Shown here piece after piece: positions 41,967 through 54,202 of a DNA stretch of 64,000 bases (its first letter is position 1; every line of letters begins with the position of its first letter). The DNA is from Arcuatula senhousia (taxonomy: Eukaryota; Mollusca; Bivalvia; Mytilida; Mytilidae): assembly GCA_963971305.1 (NCBI GenBank), contig OZ020309.1, positions 16,299,001 through 16,363,000 of the forward strand, written 5' to 3'. The translations under genes and the position numbers were made by a program. The notes under the pieces are model-generated. The model made no database searches and was not told the DNA's origin. It was given only the letters and a program-made list of their open reading frames with translations.

Positions 41967-42998
41967 TTGAAATATTCATTGAGATGTAATTTTTGTTCTG
42001 ATAGCCGATTAAGTTGCGAAGATTTATTTAAGTTTGTTAGTGTTCATAATAAAATTAGAAAATCGGGATTATATAATTTTCAAGGATGTAAGATTCCAGT
42101 TGAATCTAAACTAAATATTACATTTTTAAGATCTAATCTGATAAATTATTCCGATTATGAAGTATGTGATTTTTTAGAATATGGATGGCCAGTTGGATTT
42201 TCTGGAGTGCCCTTTGAGTCTCCTTTGTGTCGTAATCATACAGGTGCAACTAATTTTCCTGATGACATAAGAAAATATTTGAAAAAAGAAATTGCTTATA
42301 ATGCCGTAATTGGTCCTTTCAAATTTAATCCTTTTGATGAGGCGATTGCTATTTCTCCTTTGAATTCGGTGCCTAAGAAAGATAGTTTGGAGACAAGAGT
42401 CATTGTAGATCTCAGTTTTCCGGAGAATTTTAGTATCAATGATGGCATTTCGAAAGATAAGTATTTAGGAGAAAACATATCAATTGTTTATCCCAATGTT
42501 GACAATATGCTTGCTTTAATTAAAAATAAAGGAAAAGGTTGCCATTTGTTTAAAAGAGACTTAAAAAGGGCCTACAGACAAATCTTCATTGATCCTGGTG
42601 ACGTCCATCTTGTAGGTTATAAATGGAAGGGTCATCTTTATTTTGACAGAGTTTTAGCTATGGGTTTGCGTTCTGCTGCTAACATTTGTATGAGAACAAC
42701 TAATGCTATAAAATTTTTATGCGGAGAGAATAACATTGAAATTTCAAATTATTTAGATGATTTAGCAGGCTGTGAGCTTTCAGATAATAGCTTTTTTGCG
42801 TATGATTTTCTTAGACAATTACTAATAAATTGTGGTATAGAGGAATCGCTTGAAAAAGCTTCTCCTCCTAGTACGAAGATGATTTTTATAGGTATTTTGT
42901 TTGATGCAGAGAATTTAACAATTTCTATTGATGAAGATCGGCTTAGTGAAATTTTAGATCTAGTGGAATTTTGGCTACAAAAAAGATTATTATTCTAA
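41967..42998 (+). CDS. Ngaro reverse transcriptase
   Basis: 343 residues from a non-ATG codon; the natural start may lie a little upstream (stop at 41931-41933). Visible RT blocks: NSVPKKDSLETRVIVDLSF (fingers), HLFKRDLKRAYRQIFID (first Asp), FDRVLAMGLRSAANICMR, then the catalytic NYLDDLAG with YLDD at 42750-42761, and a thumb segment MIFIGILFDAENLTI. This is the DIRS/Ngaro pattern, not LTR or LINE. The ORF ends early (QKRLLF-stop) by a frameshift near 42976; the expected continuation (YYSKRDLQSLL) is in the next frame. It copies element RNA into a circular intermediate (family knowledge). Confidence 0.82.
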   Translation: MKYSLRCNFCSDSRLSCEDLFKFVSVHNKIRKSGLYNFQGCKIPVESKLNITFLRSNLINYSDYEVCDFLEYGWPVGFSGVPFESPLCRNHTGATNFPDDIRKYLKKEIAYNAVIGPFKFNPFDEAIAISPLNSVPKKDSLETRVIVDLSFPENFSINDGISKDKYLGENISIVYPNVDNMLALIKNKGKGCHLFKRDLKRAYRQIFIDPGDVHLVGYKWKGHLYFDRVLAMGLRSAANICMRTTNAIKFLCGENNIEISNYLDDLAGCELSDNSFFAYDFLRQLLINCGIEESLEKASPPSTKMIFIGILFDAENLTISIDEDRLSEILDLVEFWLQKRLLF

Positions 42999-43021
42999 AA
43001 GAGATTTGCAATCTCTATTAG

Positions 43022-43674
43022 AAAAATGTAAGACCAGGACGTATTTTTGTCTCTAGGCTTTTAAATTGGTTAAGGGATATGCCAGAGAAAGATTTGGTGG
43101 CGATTTCAGATGATTTTAGATTAGATTTGTTGTGGTTGAAATCATATTTTCCGTTAGATAATGGCATTTCTATGATGCTTTCTGATGAATGGGCGGAAGC
43201 TGACGAGTTGTTAGCTGTTGATGCTTGTTTGATAGGTTGTGGAGGCTGGATGAAAGGGGGGAGATATTTTCATTCTCCATTTCCTGATTTCATCGTCAAA
43301 CAAAATATGCATATCAATTTATGTGAAATGTTGACTATTGTAGTTGCTTTAGAATTATCGGGAAAGCATTATCCATCTCAAAAAGTTATTATTAATTGCG
43401 ATAATATGGTACTGTGCGAGTTTTGAATACAGGAGCTTCAAAGAATAAATTTTTACAATCTTGTTTACGGGAAATCTGTTTTATCGCAGCCATTCATAAC
43501 TTTGATATTAAAGCGCGTCACTTAGCGAGCTGTGAGAACAGAATTCCGGATTTGTTGTCTAGGTGGGAAATTGATGCAAATAATCGTGAACAGTTTAATT
43601 TTTTAACTAAAGATATGAATTTAGTGGAGGATGTGTTGCCGTTTGATTTTTTTCTGTTAAATGATGCATGGTAA
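43022..43674 (+). pseudogene. Ngaro RNase H region, frameshifted
   Basis: Resumes as VRPGRIFVSRLLNWLRDM after a short loss of sequence near 43018-43026. Carries the RNase H residues in VDACLIGCGGW (D), NLCEMLTI (E) and NCDNM (D). A one-base-type shift near 43412 leads into VLNTGASKNKFLQ, then ARHLASCENRIPDLLSRW (last D). Ends at TAA 43672-43674. The stop is directly followed, in the same frame, by the recombinase sequence. Confidence 0.75.
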
Positions 43675-43777
43675 TTTGTTGTCTTTTATTTTTCAGATCA
43701 GTCCTTGTTCGATTTATACAATGACATGTTGCATACTAAAAAATTTGCTTATGCGAAAGGAACTAAAACAAAATAAA
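43675..43777 (+). pseudogene. First codons of the Ngaro tyrosine recombinase, cut by the duplication junction
   Basis: In frame after the TAA it reads SDQSLFDLYNDMLH and then leaves Ngaro sequence at 43765. The preceding TTGTCTTTTATTTTTCAG (43677-43694) is a good splice-acceptor-like tract. Confidence 0.65.
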
Positions 43778-44551
43778 GATATAAATATACTGTGACGTCA
43801 AATTTCAAAGTGAGGCAGTAGACCTTGATATGGCATATTAGCCCACTTTTGTGCACGCGAGGTCTTGATATGGCCATATTTGCCCACTTTTGTGCACGCG
43901 ACGGCTTGATATGAAAAAAAGTCCCTTTTCAAGATATGGCTTGTAAATTTACGGCTGTTAAACACGTTCAAATGTAAAGGTATCAAAGCTAAATGTATGA
44001 TAAACTATAATTACAAGTTAATTGATATAAATGTCTTTTCTTATCATACCATTCTTACGATCTATCACCCTCTGAGTTAATACATGTACTATTTATATGT
44101 ATTTCAAATGGATTTTATGATGAGTTATGATATTTATGAAAAGGTTATTTAATTTTCTCTTTTATAATACATGTATTAAGAAACTTTAGAAACCTACCAT
44201 TGTTGTGTAATATATATTGACGTTGAACTTCCAAGGTATATATGACTGTGTGTATTTTATTAGTTTTAAAAAGTGTGTTGGGAATTTAAATTTACTACGT
44301 CTAAACAGATCTTTAAGAAATTTAATCAATACGACGATAAATTTCAGTGTATTGTTATACTAAGGCAGTCATGCTGTGAGGGGGAGCGTCTTTTTACAAC
44401 AGGCCACCACATGCTACCACAAGCCACCACAGGTCACCACAGGCCTACCACTGGCTTTTAAAAACATTTTACGATATAATATGATATATTTTATTGACAT
44501 ATAGAAAAAAATAGAAAAAAATAATATTTTACATCAATATAATGTGGTTTT

Positions 44552-46487
44552 TAGCTCACCTAACCCGAAGGGTCATGTGAGCTATTGGCGTCACTTGGCG
44601 TCCGTCGTCCGTCCGTCGTCCATCCGTAAACTTTTTCAAACGTTAACTCCTCTGACACCATAAGTCCAATTGAAACCAAACTTGGTGTAGTTGATCTTTA
44701 GGGTATGGCCTACAAAACTATCGTTCGGATTTTTGATTTTTAAAAAAACATGGCCGCCGTGGCTAAAAATAGAACATAGGGGTAAAATGCAGTTTTTTGC
44801 AAATAACTCAAAAACGGCTACAGATATCAAAATTCTGGCAGGGTAAAAGTGATCAGCACCTCAAGATCTACCTACCCTGAAAATCCAACAACCCATGTAG
44901 GAGTTATTGCCCTTTTTGTTGATTTTTTGCAAATTTTACACCCGTTTAGCTCAATATCTTGAAAACTATACTAGATATTTGAGAAATTTAAATTGCATAT
45001 TGTTAAGCACATCAAGATCTACAAAATATGTAATAGGGTCAACGTTGTAGGACCTTTCCTTTTAGGAGTTATTGCCCTTAGAACATCAAAATTTAGCATT
45101 TTAACAGCATTTCCTCATTACATTGAAAACGTTAACTCCTCTGACACTTTAAATCCAAATGGAACCAAACTTGGTATAGTTGATTATTAGCATTAGGTTT
45201 ATAGAACTGATGTGGGGGTTTCTGATTTGTCGTAAAACATGGCCGCTGTGGCTAAAAATAGAACATAGGGGTAAATGGCAGTTTTTTGCAAATAACTCTA
45301 AAACGGTGACAGATTTCAAAATTTTGATTGGGAACAAAAGTAATCAGCACCTCAAGATCTACCAGCTCTGAAATTTTGAAGAAAATCCAACAACCCATGT
45401 AGGAGTAATTGCCCTTTTTGTGGATTTTTTGCAAATTTTGCACCTGTTTAGCTCAATATCTTGAAAACTATACAAGATATTTGAGAAATTTAAATTGCAT
45501 ATTGTTAAGCGCATCAAGATCTACAAAATTTGTAACAGGGTCAACGTTGTAGGACCTTTCCTTTGAGGAGTTATTGCCCTTAGAACGTCAAATTTTAGCA
45601 TTTTAACAGCATTTCCTCATTACATTGAAAACGTTAACTCCTCTGACACTTTAAGTCCAAATGGAACCAAACTTAGTATAATTGTTCATTAGCATTAGGT
45701 GTATAGAACTGATGTGGGGATTTTTGATTGGTCGTAAAACATGGCTGCTGTGGCTAAAAATAGAACATAGGGGTAAATGGCAGTTTTTTGCAAATAACTC
45801 TAAAACGGTGACAGATTTCAAAATTTTGATTGGTAACAAAAGTGATCAGCACCTCAAGATCTTCCAGCTCTGAACTTTTGAAGAAAATCCAACAACCCAT
45901 GTAGGAGTTATTGCCCTTTTTGTGGATTTTTTGCAAATTTTGCACCTGTTTAGCTCAATATCTTGAAAACTATACAAGATATTTGAGAAATTTAAATTGC
46001 ATATTGTTAAGCGCATCACGATCTACAAAATTTGTAACAGGGTCAACGTTGTAGGACCTTTTCTTTGAGGAGTTTTTGCCCTTGGAACGTCAACATTGAT
46101 TATTTTAACTGCATTTCCTTATTTTGAAAATGTTAACTCCCCTGACACTTTAAGTCCAAATGGAACCAAACTTGGTATAATTGTTCATTATTATTAGGTG
46201 TATAGAACTGTAGTGGGGATTTTTGATTGGTTGTAAAACATGGCCGCTGTGGCTAAAAATAGAACATTAGGTTAAACTGCATTTTTTGCAAATAACTCAA
46301 AAAGGGTGACAGATTTTTAAATTTTGATTGAGAACAAAAGTGATCAGCACCTTTAGATCCACCATATTGTCAGATAACCCCCTTATTAATCTTATGACCC
46401 TTTCAACGTTAAATAGATTTTGCCTTATAACCATAACTTCAGGCACATATGTCAGGTGAGCGATTCAGGCTCCTGGGAGCCTCTTGT
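44552..46487 (+). mobile_element. Helentron-like element with ~0.5-kb central repeats and exact empty site
   Basis: Starts TAGCTCACCTAACCCGAAGG; the first 30 bases form a hairpin closing at CATGTGAGCT. It ends with TCAGGTGAGC, the hairpin GGCTCCTGGGAGCC and CTCTTGT. The subterminal GCTCACCT/AGGTGAGC inversion plus 3' hairpin fits the HINE layout. The interior has four copies (at 44641, 45129, 45632, 46133) of a ~500-bp unit starting GTTAACTCC. The empty site in copy 1 lies between 33739 and 33740 (GGTTTT|ATTG), with no target duplication, as expected for rolling-circle elements. Confidence 0.75.
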
Positions 46488-46629
46488 ATTGAGTTATATC
46501 CATGCTGGACCATGTTTGCCTACCACAGGCCATCTATTGAACCCACAGGCTACCTTTTTGAAAGATTTGATGATTTAATATGATATATTTTATTGAAATA
46601 TAAAACAAATATCTCAAAAAATCAACATT

Positions 46630-46770
46630 TGACGGATCGATGACTGATCGGTGACGGATGGATGACGCGTTTGGACCGGATTGATGACTGATTGATGACG
46701 GATTGGTGAATGATTGGTGACTGGTTGTTGACTGATTGATGACGGATCGGACGAATTGGACGGATGACGG
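46630..46770 (+). repeat. GATGACGGATTGGTGACTGATT minisatellite, left edge
   Basis: About six degenerate ~20-bp units alternating GATGACGGAT and GGTGACTGAT. Confidence 0.8.
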
Positions 46771-47279
46771 ATACCATAGGTAACCGGGCTATCGATCCTT
46801 TATTTTGACTGATACGATCGATCGGTATAATAAGAAAACTCTTCTGTGAAACGAAGTTATCGTTTTTACCTAATATACGTTTATAACATGTATAACGCAA
46901 CACAAACCAGTCACGGCGTTAATTAAATTTGTTTTAAATAAAATATGCAATAGTGTTCTAATAAGTCAAAAGACGTAATTATATTTTTATTTAAATATGT
47001 TAATATTATTAATCTAATGAATTTAATAATTCTTTACACAGTACTTCCTTTAAACTAAATAGGCAAAGTCCGTGTTCTTTTCTTCCATAAGAATAATGAT
47101 AATATAATTTTATTTTATTTGTTCTGATTTTTTAATACAAAACAGAACTGTGCTGAAAAAATCTTTAAAATGTTCTGCTTAGAATGATTATTTCAACAAC
47201 TTGTAACTATAATTCAACAACAAAATATTCAGGAGATATCAATAATCTAGTAAATTGTCTTTTAATTTTCTTTTAATTC
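46771..47279. other. AT-rich non-coding sequence
   Basis: No recognisable feature; lead-in to the satellite array. Confidence 0.4.
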
Positions 47280-48309
47280 ACTGTGTTAAAGATCACAATT
47301 GCAAATTTCTTATGTAAAATATATGAAACTTTAGTAAAATCTTATATTTGGGCATAAAATTATATGACAATTTAATAAAATTGACAAGAAAATGTTTGCG
47401 AAACAACTTTTTTCATTTAAATCTGATATTTTTGCTTAAAATTATATGGCGGTTAAATAAAACTGACAAGAAATTGTTTGCGAAACAAATTTTTTCATCA
47501 TTTTGACACATAAATGGTATGTTAAGTTGACAAGTTGCATAAATACATATTGCTGACTTAAAAAATAAGGTTCATATAGTTAAGAGATAATAAAGAAAAT
47601 TTGTTCACAAAGGAATATAGATCACATTTGCAAATTTTTGATGTAAAATATATGAAACTTTATTTAAATCTTATATTTAAGCTTAAAATTATATGAGCTA
47701 GGTTAAATAAAACTGACAAGAAATTGTTTGCGAAACAACTTTTTTCATCAGATTTGACACATTAATGGTATGTTCAGTTGCATAAGTACATATTGGCGCC
47801 TTCAAAAATAAGGTTCATAAAGTTAAGAGATTATAATGAAAATTTGTTCGCATATAAATATAGATCACATTTGCAAATTTCTTATGTAAAATATATGAAA
47901 CTTTAGTATAATCTTATATTTGAGCATAAAATAATATAACGGTTTAATAAAATTGACAAGAAAATGTTTGCGACACAACTTTTTTCATCAGGTTTGACAC
48001 ATTAATGCTAAGATAAGTTGAAAAGTTGCATAACTACATATTGCTGACTTTAAAAAAAGGTTCATAAAGTTAAGAGATTATGAAGAAAATTTGTTCACAA
48101 AGAAATATAGATCACATTTGCAAATTTCTTATGTAAAATATATGAAACTTGAGTAAAATCTTATGTTTGAGCATAAAATTATATGATGGTTTAATAAAAC
48201 TGCCAAGAAAATGTTTGCCAAACAACTTTTTTCATCAGGTTTGACACATTAATGCCAAGATAAGTTGAAAAGTTGCATAACTACATATTCCTGACTTAAA
48301 GAATAAGGT
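47280..48309 (+). repeat. 246-bp satellite array, block 1
   Basis: The motif GATCACATTTGCAAATTT recurs at 47291 (variant), 47620, 47863 and 48110, giving a period of about 245 bp apart from one longer unit. Each unit also has TTTTTTCATCAGGTTTGACA and AAAATAAGGTTCATA. AT-rich, no ORF. Confidence 0.85.
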
Positions 48310-48318
48310 TCATATAGT

Positions 48319-51269
48319 GGGTACCTTTAAACTGAGAAACGCAATCGAAACGCAACGAAACGAAACGCAACGAAACGAAACGAAATACAACGAAACGAAA
48401 CGAAATATAACTTAACGAAACGAAAAATAACGAAACGAAATTTAACGAAACGAAACAAAATTTTATAAAATGTAACGAAAAATTATTTGTTGACTTTATT
48501 TTTATAAAAATTTAATCCCATTTGCATTGGTTATCACAATCTAGTCTTGTAAATGTCGAATATCGAAAATTTATGTTTTTTAACTTTGTTTTGTGTTTTT
48601 GATAGAGAAATTGCTGGTCTAAGAAATGCATATATCTTATTACCGACCATTAACAATTTGAAATCTGACGACAGTCAGAAAAAAAATTAACGTTGTATGA
48701 TTTAACAAGGAAAATGACAGTAGGAGAAAATGGCAGACAACAGTTTAGAATTAGATAGTAGTCTATTATTTACTTATATTTTTCTTATCTTGTATTCAAA
48801 TCATGCATAAGTAAATTGTTTCGGACTGTACAATCATATTTCCATACCTAACAATAGCCCGAAATTCCCCGTGTTTTTTAGCGGTCAGCAAAATCATTAT
48901 GGAATAGTACGTACGGATTTTTAAGCAAATGATGTCTATGATTTACTGATAACAAAAAAGAGAGTGTTGTGACGGGCGGACCGAACTAAACATCACTACA
49001 TACCTTCCGCCTGTAAAGCGGTATTACATTTGTAGATTTGATGTACTTAGCCCTTGTAGCTTTGCATGGTTAAACCTTCGGATGCTGGCCTAATTGTATT
49101 CCAGATTTAACTGACGGATTTTAGTAAGTTTGACCATCGGTGAAACGCGCGTCAAGCGTAGCAAAATTAGTTGTCATGAACTTTGTTGTATTTTAATACC
49201 GGTACCGATATAACCAAGATTCCGGTACTTGATAGATATGCTAGTTGGCAGTAACAGTGAAAGTTGTAAGTTTTCTCTTAAAAGCTCCCCTAAGACTCGT
49301 TCTTTCTATTTGTCTTTATTTCAGGTTCTCTCTTGTTCAATTGAACATTTATCGTTTATATTCATTCAAATTCAACTTGCCAATAAGAAGAAAGAAAATG
49401 CACTGTCACTGTAACTAGATTTTAGAATGTTTTTGTTATTAACGTGCTGACTCTTCGCCTGAAATGCCTTTAAAACTATCTGATTGTAAAATAATGTCCA
49501 AACTTATCATAACGGTCAGATCTTATGTTTGTACTGGTCGTATTCATATTGTTTTTTCTGCAAAGAAGATGGTTTTTTTTGCCGCTGATTCATATTGGTA
49601 GTGTCACAAGCACTTATTCCACATCTCATTATCACCATGTTATCTTAATTCATTAAAAGCAAATTATTTATATATTTTGTAAAAACGCGTCTGGTCTGGT
49701 TTCTGACATTCTAAGTCGACACTTAAACTAAGAAAAGGTTGACATGGGGAGCAAAGAGGTACCGATTGGGCATTCAAATATCAAAAGTTCGAAAGGCAAC
49801 GACAAAACCAGTAAAGGTGAACAGAACGAAGAAACACGAAATATAGAAACATAAAATCAACTGAACAGCAATCAACAATGCGAACACAAGTTGAGTCGAA
49901 CAAGGGTAAACTGAGGGCTCCGAAAGAGTAAGCAGTTACTGCATCTATAGCACACCCGTCGTGTTGACAAGGGACAATTCAGCGTGTAAAACCAGAAATG
50001 GGAAATAAAACAAAAACCTAAAGTCAAACCAACATCAGCACTCATCTGAGAAATAGAAATCCCATCTTCGTTTAAGAGCGCATGATGTCTTCCGACGAAT
50101 TTCTTCAGTTAGGACAACAACCAATGTGCAACATAACCTTGTGTATGAAATTTTTGTGTTAGACGTTTCGCTTTGCAGAAAAAATCCATCTAAGTCCTGC
50201 AAGTTCTGCAGTAGCGAATCAATTGTAATATTAACGATTTTTGGATTACAACAAATACATGTAGTTATTATTGGCTTGTGGGAAAGTCACATTTGTCCTC
50301 TTCAGTTTAAGAAGCCGTACCAGAGAGACTGACCATATTAACTTAAAAAGGGTCTCGGTATTTTGTTCTCGTAAACATTTTTCTTCGCGTATAGTGCATG
50401 CAGAAAACGGGTCTTTGCAAAATCGTGATACTGATGCATGTAGATGTACTCCAATGTTAGAATACCGGTACTTGCTGTGCAATTTTTCCTCCGGTCATCT
50501 GAGAGCGAACGTCGCACAACTGAAACTTCTTTCAAACTTCTTATTCATCTTCTATTCGAGACCCAAATATCGCAATAAAAGAGGAAAGTTTGGCTTCATA
50601 AAACTTGTTTTATCCATCATTTCATTTAAGTGAATTTTACAGAGAAGATAATGATATGCGGAATAAGTGTACGCGACAAAACCTACAACATGATTGACAA
50701 CAATTTAAAAACTCCACAACGTAACCAACGGTCACTGCTCACTGTTTTACAATTGGCCCTGGATTGAAATAACTACATATGATTCAAGCCAAATCGTAAA
50801 GGGTCAATGAAAGACCCCCTTTTTGACATAAAACAAATAACATAAAAAATCGACAATTACAAACATCTTCCTGGCTTTGGACAGGCACATTAAAATTGTT
50901 GCGGGGTTATACTAGTTAAATCGATCAGAAACAATAATATTGCTCACTTTCTCCTGAATGGGTTTGCCTTTTTTCTTTTGTTCTTTGTCAGTAAAGATTG
51001 GTCAACCGACTTCGGTAGTTTTTTTTTAACAAACTATAAATGTTAAAGAAAGAAAATATCATAAAATCAAAATCCTAATTCGTTAGTTTTATTCCAACAG
51101 TTTAAAGAACGTAAAATTTCGTTTTGTTTTATTTTGTTTCGTTATATTTCGTTTTTTTCGTATTTCGTTTCGTTTCGTTATATTTCGTTTCGTTTCGTTG
51201 TATTTCGTTTCGTTTCGTTGCGTTTCGTTTCGTTGCGTTTCGATTGCGTTTCTCAGTTTAAAGGTACCC
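48319..51269. mobile_element. 2.95-kb Mutator-like foldback element, 9-bp TSD
   Basis: The terminal inverted repeats are about 155 bp, starting GGGTACCTTTAAACTGAG and continuing as AACGAAACG-type simple subrepeats (48319-48475 and 51115-51269). The outer ~93 bases are identical. It is flanked by the direct 9-bp repeat TCATATAGT (48310-48318, 51270-51278) within a satellite unit whose uninterrupted form is visible elsewhere. A 9-bp TSD and long TIRs indicate a MULE-type transposition. No transposase ORF inside, hence non-autonomous. Confidence 0.85.
48476..51114. other. Interior of the foldback element: retroelement debris
   Basis: 49137-49190 has a broken hammerhead (GAAACGCGCGTCAAGCGTAG). 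49240-49660 matches the 3' UTR of the Penelope-like element at 54360-54840. 49720-50070 carries on the minus strand a tail like that at 30260-30420. No complete gene. Confidence 0.55.
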
Positions 51270-51278
51270 TCATATAGT

Positions 51279-52145
51279 TAAGAGATAATAAAGAAAATTT
51301 GTTCGCAAAGGAATATAGATCACATTTGCAACTTTTTGATGTAAAATATATAAAACTCTATTTAAATCTTATATTTTAGCTTAAAATTATATGACGGTTA
51401 AATAAAACTGACAAGAAATTGTTTGAGAAACAACTTTTTTCATCAGATTTGACACATTAATGGTATGTTCAGTTGAAAATTTGCATAAGTACATATTGGC
51501 ACCTTCAAAAATAAGGTTCATAAAGTTAAGAGATTATAAAGAAAATTTGTTCGCATATAAATATAGATCACATTTGCAAATTTCTTATGTAAAATATATG
51601 AAACTTTAGTATAATCTTATATTTGAGCATAAAATAATATAACGGTTTAATAAAATTGACAAGAAAATGTTTGCGACACAACTTTTTTCATCAGGTTTGA
51701 CACATTAATGCTAAGATAAGTTGAAAAGTTGCATAACTACATATTGCTGACTTTAAAAAAAGGTTCATATAGTTAAGAGATAATAAAGAAAACTTATTCG
51801 CAAAAGAATATAGATCACATTTGCAAATTTTTTATGTAAAATATATGTAACTTTAGTAAAATCATATTTAAGCATAAAATTATATGACGGTTTAATGAAA
51901 TTGCCAAGAAAATGTTTGCGAAACAACTTTTTTCATCAGGTTTGACCCATTAATGCTAAGATAAGTTGAAAGGTTGCATAACTACATATTGGCGCCTTAA
52001 AAAATAAGGTTCATAAAGTTAAGAGATTATGAAGAAAATTTGTTCACAAAGAAATATAGATCACATTTGCAAATTTCTTATGTAAAATATATGAAACTTG
52101 AGTAAAATCTTATGTTTGAGCATAAAATTATATGATGGTTTAATA
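51279..52145 (+). repeat. 246-bp satellite array, block 2
   Basis: GATCACATTTGCAA at 51318, 51566, 51813 and 52059 (periods 248, 247, 246). Originally continuous with block 1. Confidence 0.88.
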
Positions 52146-52180
52146 GAGGACTTGACTTCATAAATATATCTAGTATATTT

Positions 52181-54202
52181 ATGGATCCTAATATTCAAGA
52201 TCTCATTCCACCTTATTTTTCTAATACCGAACCACCTATTGTATCTTATAAATATAAGAAACCTACACGTAACATTATTTTTAACTATACAACAACTACA
52301 ACTGATGAAGAACTAGACACGAATATTCCTTTATCATGCGACTGTGCTAAATCTGATTTCAGATATGCTCCTTGTGATCATGTTGTTACCGGAGACCTTT
52401 CAATCGTCAATGACCCAGAGGTTATCAATTTCTTGAAAAAAGGACCAAAGTTTAGACCACCCACTAAAATTAATTGGAATTCCTGCCTAAATTGTATCAA
52501 AACTTCCCTTCTCTCTTATTGCAAATCTTGGATCAGGAGAGAAGGGGCCGACTCAAAATCTTTAGACCGTTTTATTAATAAATTTATGGCAATTGTTCAA
52601 CTCAGAATTAGCCAATTTCAAAATTCATTTGTAGATTTTAGGCCTAATACTTACCTTAATCGAATAAAGTCAAAAATCCGTTTACTTGGTTTGCGATACG
52701 TATTTGTTCCCGCCGATAAAGCAGCTAACAATGTCGTTGTGGTATGAAGAAAGTATTACCTTGAGGTTTTAATGCACGAAATAAAAAATTCTAACACTTT
52801 CGTTCCCGTGCATTCGACAGAATCAGGTATCATTGACGATCATATCATAGCGACCACAGCACTTCGAGTTGCCCCGACATACTTTAAGTTACCTACTATG
52901 TACTGGATACCTAAATTGCACAAAAATCCATATAAATCTCGTTTTATCTCTGCTTCAAGTAAGTGTTCTTTAACCCATATTTCCAAAGTTCTATCTCTTA
53001 CTTTAACTACTATGAAGGAATTTATTATTCAATACTGTGAAAGGGTATTCGAAAACAGTGGAATTAATTATTTTTGGAGTGTAAAAAATTCTCTTGATGT
53101 TTTGGACAAGCTTCGTGCATTTGAAAATACTTTTAACACCGTTGATAGTTACGATTTTTCTACTTTATATACTAACCTTCCACATAATCTGATCAAAAAG
53201 AAATTTGAATATTTGGTTAAATGGTGTTTTGACAAATCTAAAAGTGATTATATCTGTTCTAGAGTTTCAAAATCATTTAGTAAATCATTTTTTAGTAACG
53301 AGACTCAAAAGGGGTACATTAACTGGACTGATGCAGAAACTATTACTGCTCTAAATTATTTGTTAGATAATATTTACATACGTTTTGGTAAACAAATTTA
53401 TCGCCAAATTATTGGTATTCCTATGGGTACTAATTGTGCGCCACTTATAGCCGACCTTTTCCTATACTGTTATGAATCACAATTTATGGCTAAATTACAA
53501 AAAGACCCGAACAAACAGAACCTAATCGAAACTTTCAATTATACTTTTAGATATTTAGATGACATTCTTGCACTCAACAATCCTTCATTTTCTAATTTTA
53601 TTACAGATATCTATCCTTCTGAATTAACCTTGAACAAATCTAACGTCACCGGTGATAGATGTCCTTTTTTAGATTTAGATTTAAGTATTATTGACGGAAA
53701 ATTACATACCAAAGTATATGATAAACGTGACGACTTTACCTTCCCTATTATAAATTTCCCTTTTCTTGAAGGAGATGTTCCACTAGCGCCGTCATACGGG
53801 GTTTACATTTCACAGTTAGTAAGATATGCTCGGATCTGCAGTTGTGTTTCTGATTTTAATAATAAAAACCGTTTTATTACTGAAAAATTATTAAAACAAG
53901 GTTATCGATACCACAAATTAGTAAAATCTTTTTCTAAATTTTTCCACAAGTATCGATCTCTTATTGAAAAATTTAATTGTACACGTCACTTTCTTATAGT
54001 GAAAGGAATATCACATCCTGAATTTTATGGTAATGTTTTTTATAAAGCTCACAAATTTAAAAGCAATCCTATAGAAATGAAAAATTGGCTTCAAAATTTA
54101 TTACGGAAAGGATATAAAATGAATATCTTGGTTAAATCTTTGAATTTAGTGTTTTTTGGCAGAAATATTGAAAACTTGATACTTGCTTTAAAACTTCCAT
54201 AA
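52181..54202 (+). CDS. Penelope-like reverse transcriptase, one in-frame TGA
   Basis: ATG at 52181; a single TGA at 52745-52747 splits an otherwise open 673-codon frame. Before the stop: a cysteine/histidine motif CDCAKSDFRYAPCDHVVTGD, KGPKFRPP, then VPADKAANNVVVV. After it: YWIPKLHKNPYKSRFIS, FDFSTLYTNLP-like YDFSTLYTNLPH, IGIPMGTNCAPLIADLFLY, the catalytic RYLDDILAL (YLDD 53552-53563), CPFLDLDLSI and YDKRDDFTFPIINFPF. These are hallmarks of the molluscan/cnidarian RT family close to Penelope-like elements lacking an endonuclease domain. In relatives I recall a cysteine where the TGA lies. Alternative names exist for this clade, so the family call is moderately sure while RT identity is certain. 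Confidence 0.85.

Larger units (their letters stand above)
28654..43765. repeat. Tandem duplication, copy 1
   Basis: Outside of insertions, it is collinear and nearly identical with 43766-62404. It starts AAACAAAATAAAGATATAAA (28654) and ends within the tyrosine-recombinase start of a Ngaro element (GCGAAAGGAACT, 43753-43764). The copy 1/copy 2 junction has a 1-bp overlap (A). Confidence 0.85.
39830..43765 (+). mobile_element. Ngaro (tyrosine-recombinase) retrotransposon, 5' part
   Basis: Gag-like, RT and RNase H genes lie in order, followed by the first codons of the tyrosine recombinase before the duplication junction cuts it. The left end is uncertain. 39830-40523 is missing from copy 2 and may hold the 5' terminal repeat; 40372-40711 looks like a leader. 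Ngaro versus other DIRS-order elements is judged from the RT, gag knuckle and SGNH gene; moderate certainty. Confidence 0.75.

Noticed and set aside
47280..52145. CRISPR-like regularly spaced repeats
   Set aside because: Head-to-tail 246-bp satellite units in eukaryotic DNA; no short repeat/unique spacer pattern and no cas genes.
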